This document shows, piece by piece, positions 14,788 to 14,791 of a stretch of 14,791 bases of DNA. Location: assembly GCA_030152675.1 (NCBI GenBank), contig JASLIY010000180.1, positions 1 through 14,791 of the forward strand. The letters run 5' to 3'. The notes beneath the pieces were generated by a model. The model saw only the letters and a list, made by a program, of their open reading frames with translations. It was not told the origin of the DNA and made no database searches. Origin of the DNA: Acinetobacter sp. GTDB lineage: Bacteria > Pseudomonadota > Gammaproteobacteria > Pseudomonadales > Moraxellaceae. Position 1 is the stretch's first letter, and each line of letters opens with the position of its first letter. Both the position numbers and the translations under genes were made by a program.

Positions 14788-14791
14788 AACG

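Noticed and set aside
1..14791. CRISPR arrays, tRNA or rRNA genes, prophage or defence modules
   Set aside because: No regularly spaced repeats, cloverleaf-like sequences or marker genes were found on either strand.

Overview
The window looks like chromosomal DNA of a gamma-proteobacterium, most probably Acinetobacter. Three things point there. The right third carries the minus-strand envelope operon bamA-skp-lpxD-fabZ-lpxA in the usual order. The left end carries the distal part of an Mph/Dmp-type multicomponent phenol hydroxylase operon, typical of environmental Acinetobacter and Pseudomonas. Base composition and codon use are moderately AT-rich throughout. The species cannot be decided from the sequence alone.

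Layout. Positions 1-1925 (+): end of the phenol hydroxylase large subunit (mphN/dmpN-like), then mphO-like and mphP-like genes, followed by a strong hairpin. Positions 2119-2460 (+): a small membrane-anchored protein of unknown function. Positions 2500-3252 (-): an exported DUF2233/phosphodiester-glycosidase-family protein. Positions 3435-3977 (+): an LRAT-domain protein with a C-terminal membrane segment. Positions 4108-5313 (+): queG. Positions 5591-6580 (+): bioB with a clear terminator. Positions 6657-6970 (-): a small unknown gene that appears broken by a one-base loss in an A/T run. Positions 7092-7202 (-): a 36-residue putative zinc-binding protein with a strong ribosome binding site. 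An AT-rich 384-base stretch follows. Positions 7587-9218 (+): a medium-chain acyl-CoA ligase of the AlkK type. Positions 9261-9292: a hairpin terminator shared by convergent genes. Positions 9347-14742 (-): lpxA, fabZ, lpxD, skp and bamA.

How the genes work together. The left block supplies the C-terminal part of the oxygenase, the P4-like component and the reductase that feeds electrons to the phenol monooxygenase. The middle block is a set of separately transcribed housekeeping and unknown genes: tRNA queuosine completion, biotin synthesis and fatty acid activation. The right block is a tightly coupled operon. BamA assembles outer-membrane proteins, Skp chaperones them across the periplasm, LpxD and LpxA acylate lipid A precursors, and FabZ makes the enoyl-ACP step that shares the hydroxyacyl-ACP pool with LpxA and LpxD.

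I see no CRISPR array, tRNA, rRNA, intact insertion sequence or phage module, and no clearly new multi-gene system. The most useful finds are the overlooked 36-residue CxH...CxxC protein, the frameshifted neighbour whose restored reading frame runs up to a terminator, the GATC-rich repeat-bearing gap inside the phenol hydroxylase operon, and the start-site conflict in the LRAT gene.
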